Shown here in pieces: positions 63,561-64,000 of a stretch of DNA of 64,000 nt. How positions within the stretch are numbered: the first letter of the stretch is position 1; each line of letters begins with the position of its first letter. Source of the DNA: Archegozetes longisetosus (taxonomy: Eukaryota; Arthropoda; Arachnida; Sarcoptiformes; Trhypochthoniidae); NCBI GenBank assembly GCA_018873245.2, contig JAEMBT020000004.1:9068652-9132651 (forward strand), in the 5' to 3' direction. Made by a program: the position numbers and the translations under genes. The notes under the pieces are model-generated. The model was not told where the DNA came from. It saw only the letters and a program-made list of their open reading frames with translations, and ran no database searches.

Positions 63561-63564
63561 CATA

Positions 63565-63690
63565 TTAGGTCTGCTGAAAAGTAATTGCACATTCATATCT
63601 CCTTATCAAAAACAGATATAAAAATGATATTTTGGTATTATATTGAAACGAGCTAATGGAACCCCTGTCGCCATCTTCCGGCAACCGATG
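63565..63690 (+). mobile_element. mariner 5'-end fragment
   Basis: After a TA at 63,563-63,564 stands TTAGGTCTGCTGAAAAGTAA, continuing TTGC, a typical mariner terminal repeat. It is followed by the GTCGCCATCTTCCGGC-like leader often seen upstream of mariner transposases. The coding region does not follow, so this is a truncated end. Confidence 0.65.
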
Positions 63691-63699
63691 TTCAACATG

Positions 63700-64000
63700 T
63701 TCAAAATTTCTAAATTACTAATTATCTTAATTATAATTAATTTAAACATCATAAATTCATACATTCAAAAGCATTAACCAAAACATAATAGTCACTACAT
63801 TTTTGCACTTGTGTAAATATGTAAATTCATTGTATCCAAAATTAATGTTATTATGATTGTTAACCGTGATGATGAATATATGTAAATACCTTAAGTATTA
63901 ATCCGTTAAGATTATCAATTTGTCTATGATCTATCAATCTGTTAATATCGATATCATTATAATAAATCCCTCTATCTAAACACGTAATCTTTTTTTCTTA
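63700..64000. other. Right edge of window
   Basis: Very AT-rich. Nothing recognised. Confidence 0.5.

Noticed and set aside
1..64000. CRISPR arrays, operons or prokaryotic mobile islands
   Set aside because: No regular spacer-repeat array, and genes are intron-split and eukaryotic in type.

Overview
The window is AT-rich eukaryotic nuclear DNA. Its protein-coding genes are split by GT-AG introns from about 50 bp to about 1 kb, there are no operons or bacterial-style signals, and roughly half of the sequence is transposon-derived. The gene families (a retinol-dehydrogenase-like SDR, NRF-6-type acyltransferases, a GMC oxidoreductase) and the mobile-element mix (Tc1/mariner, hAT, Merlin, pogo, non-LTR LINEs) fit an arthropod best, possibly a mite or insect; this is inference, and no species can be named. 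I saw no rRNA, tRNA, CRISPR array or virus.

Two large inverted repeats dominate. Palindrome 1 (about 2,985-14,947) has 4.55 kb arms around a 2.9 kb spacer. Each arm carries a four-exon SDR gene, in head-to-head orientation. The right copy is intact (333 aa); the left has a one-base deletion near the end of exon 3. The spacer holds a decayed extra copy of SDR exon 1 and a pogo/CENP-B-type transposase relic lacking its catalytic core. Palindrome 2 (about 18,520-55,190) spans about 36.7 kb around a 202-bp spacer at 37,873-38,074. Next to the spacer lie two head-to-head nine-exon NRF-6-like genes. The left is intact (672 aa), with a mariner in intron 6; the right would encode 693 aa but has a one-base deletion in exon 1. 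So each palindrome keeps one readable copy and one frameshifted copy. Arm similarity is patchy: near-identical blocks alternate with clearly diverged blocks, and some changes fall inside exons, as expected if gene conversion homogenises parts of the arms (an assembly effect is the main alternative).

The arms differ by insertions that act as natural empty sites for one another: a mariner with a DD41D-like triad, a 1.2-kb hAT element with an 8-bp target duplication, small foldback elements, an AT-microsatellite element, and a 2.5-kb block with a GC-richer tandem repeat and a Merlin relic. A hAT MITE with its target duplication is present in both arms, so it predates the duplication or was copied across.

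Outside the palindromes, 1-2.9 kb holds Tc1-like and LINE relics, 15-18.5 kb a mariner fragment and a GC-richer foldback element, and 55.3-57.9 kb a cluster of Tc1-like and hAT pieces, including a 97-bp-arm hairpin made from transposase coding sequence. A complete two-exon GMC oxidoreductase gene (602 aa) lies on the minus strand at 58,536-60,974. At 62.46-62.64 kb a heat-shock-element-like array stands above a TATA box without a recognisable gene.
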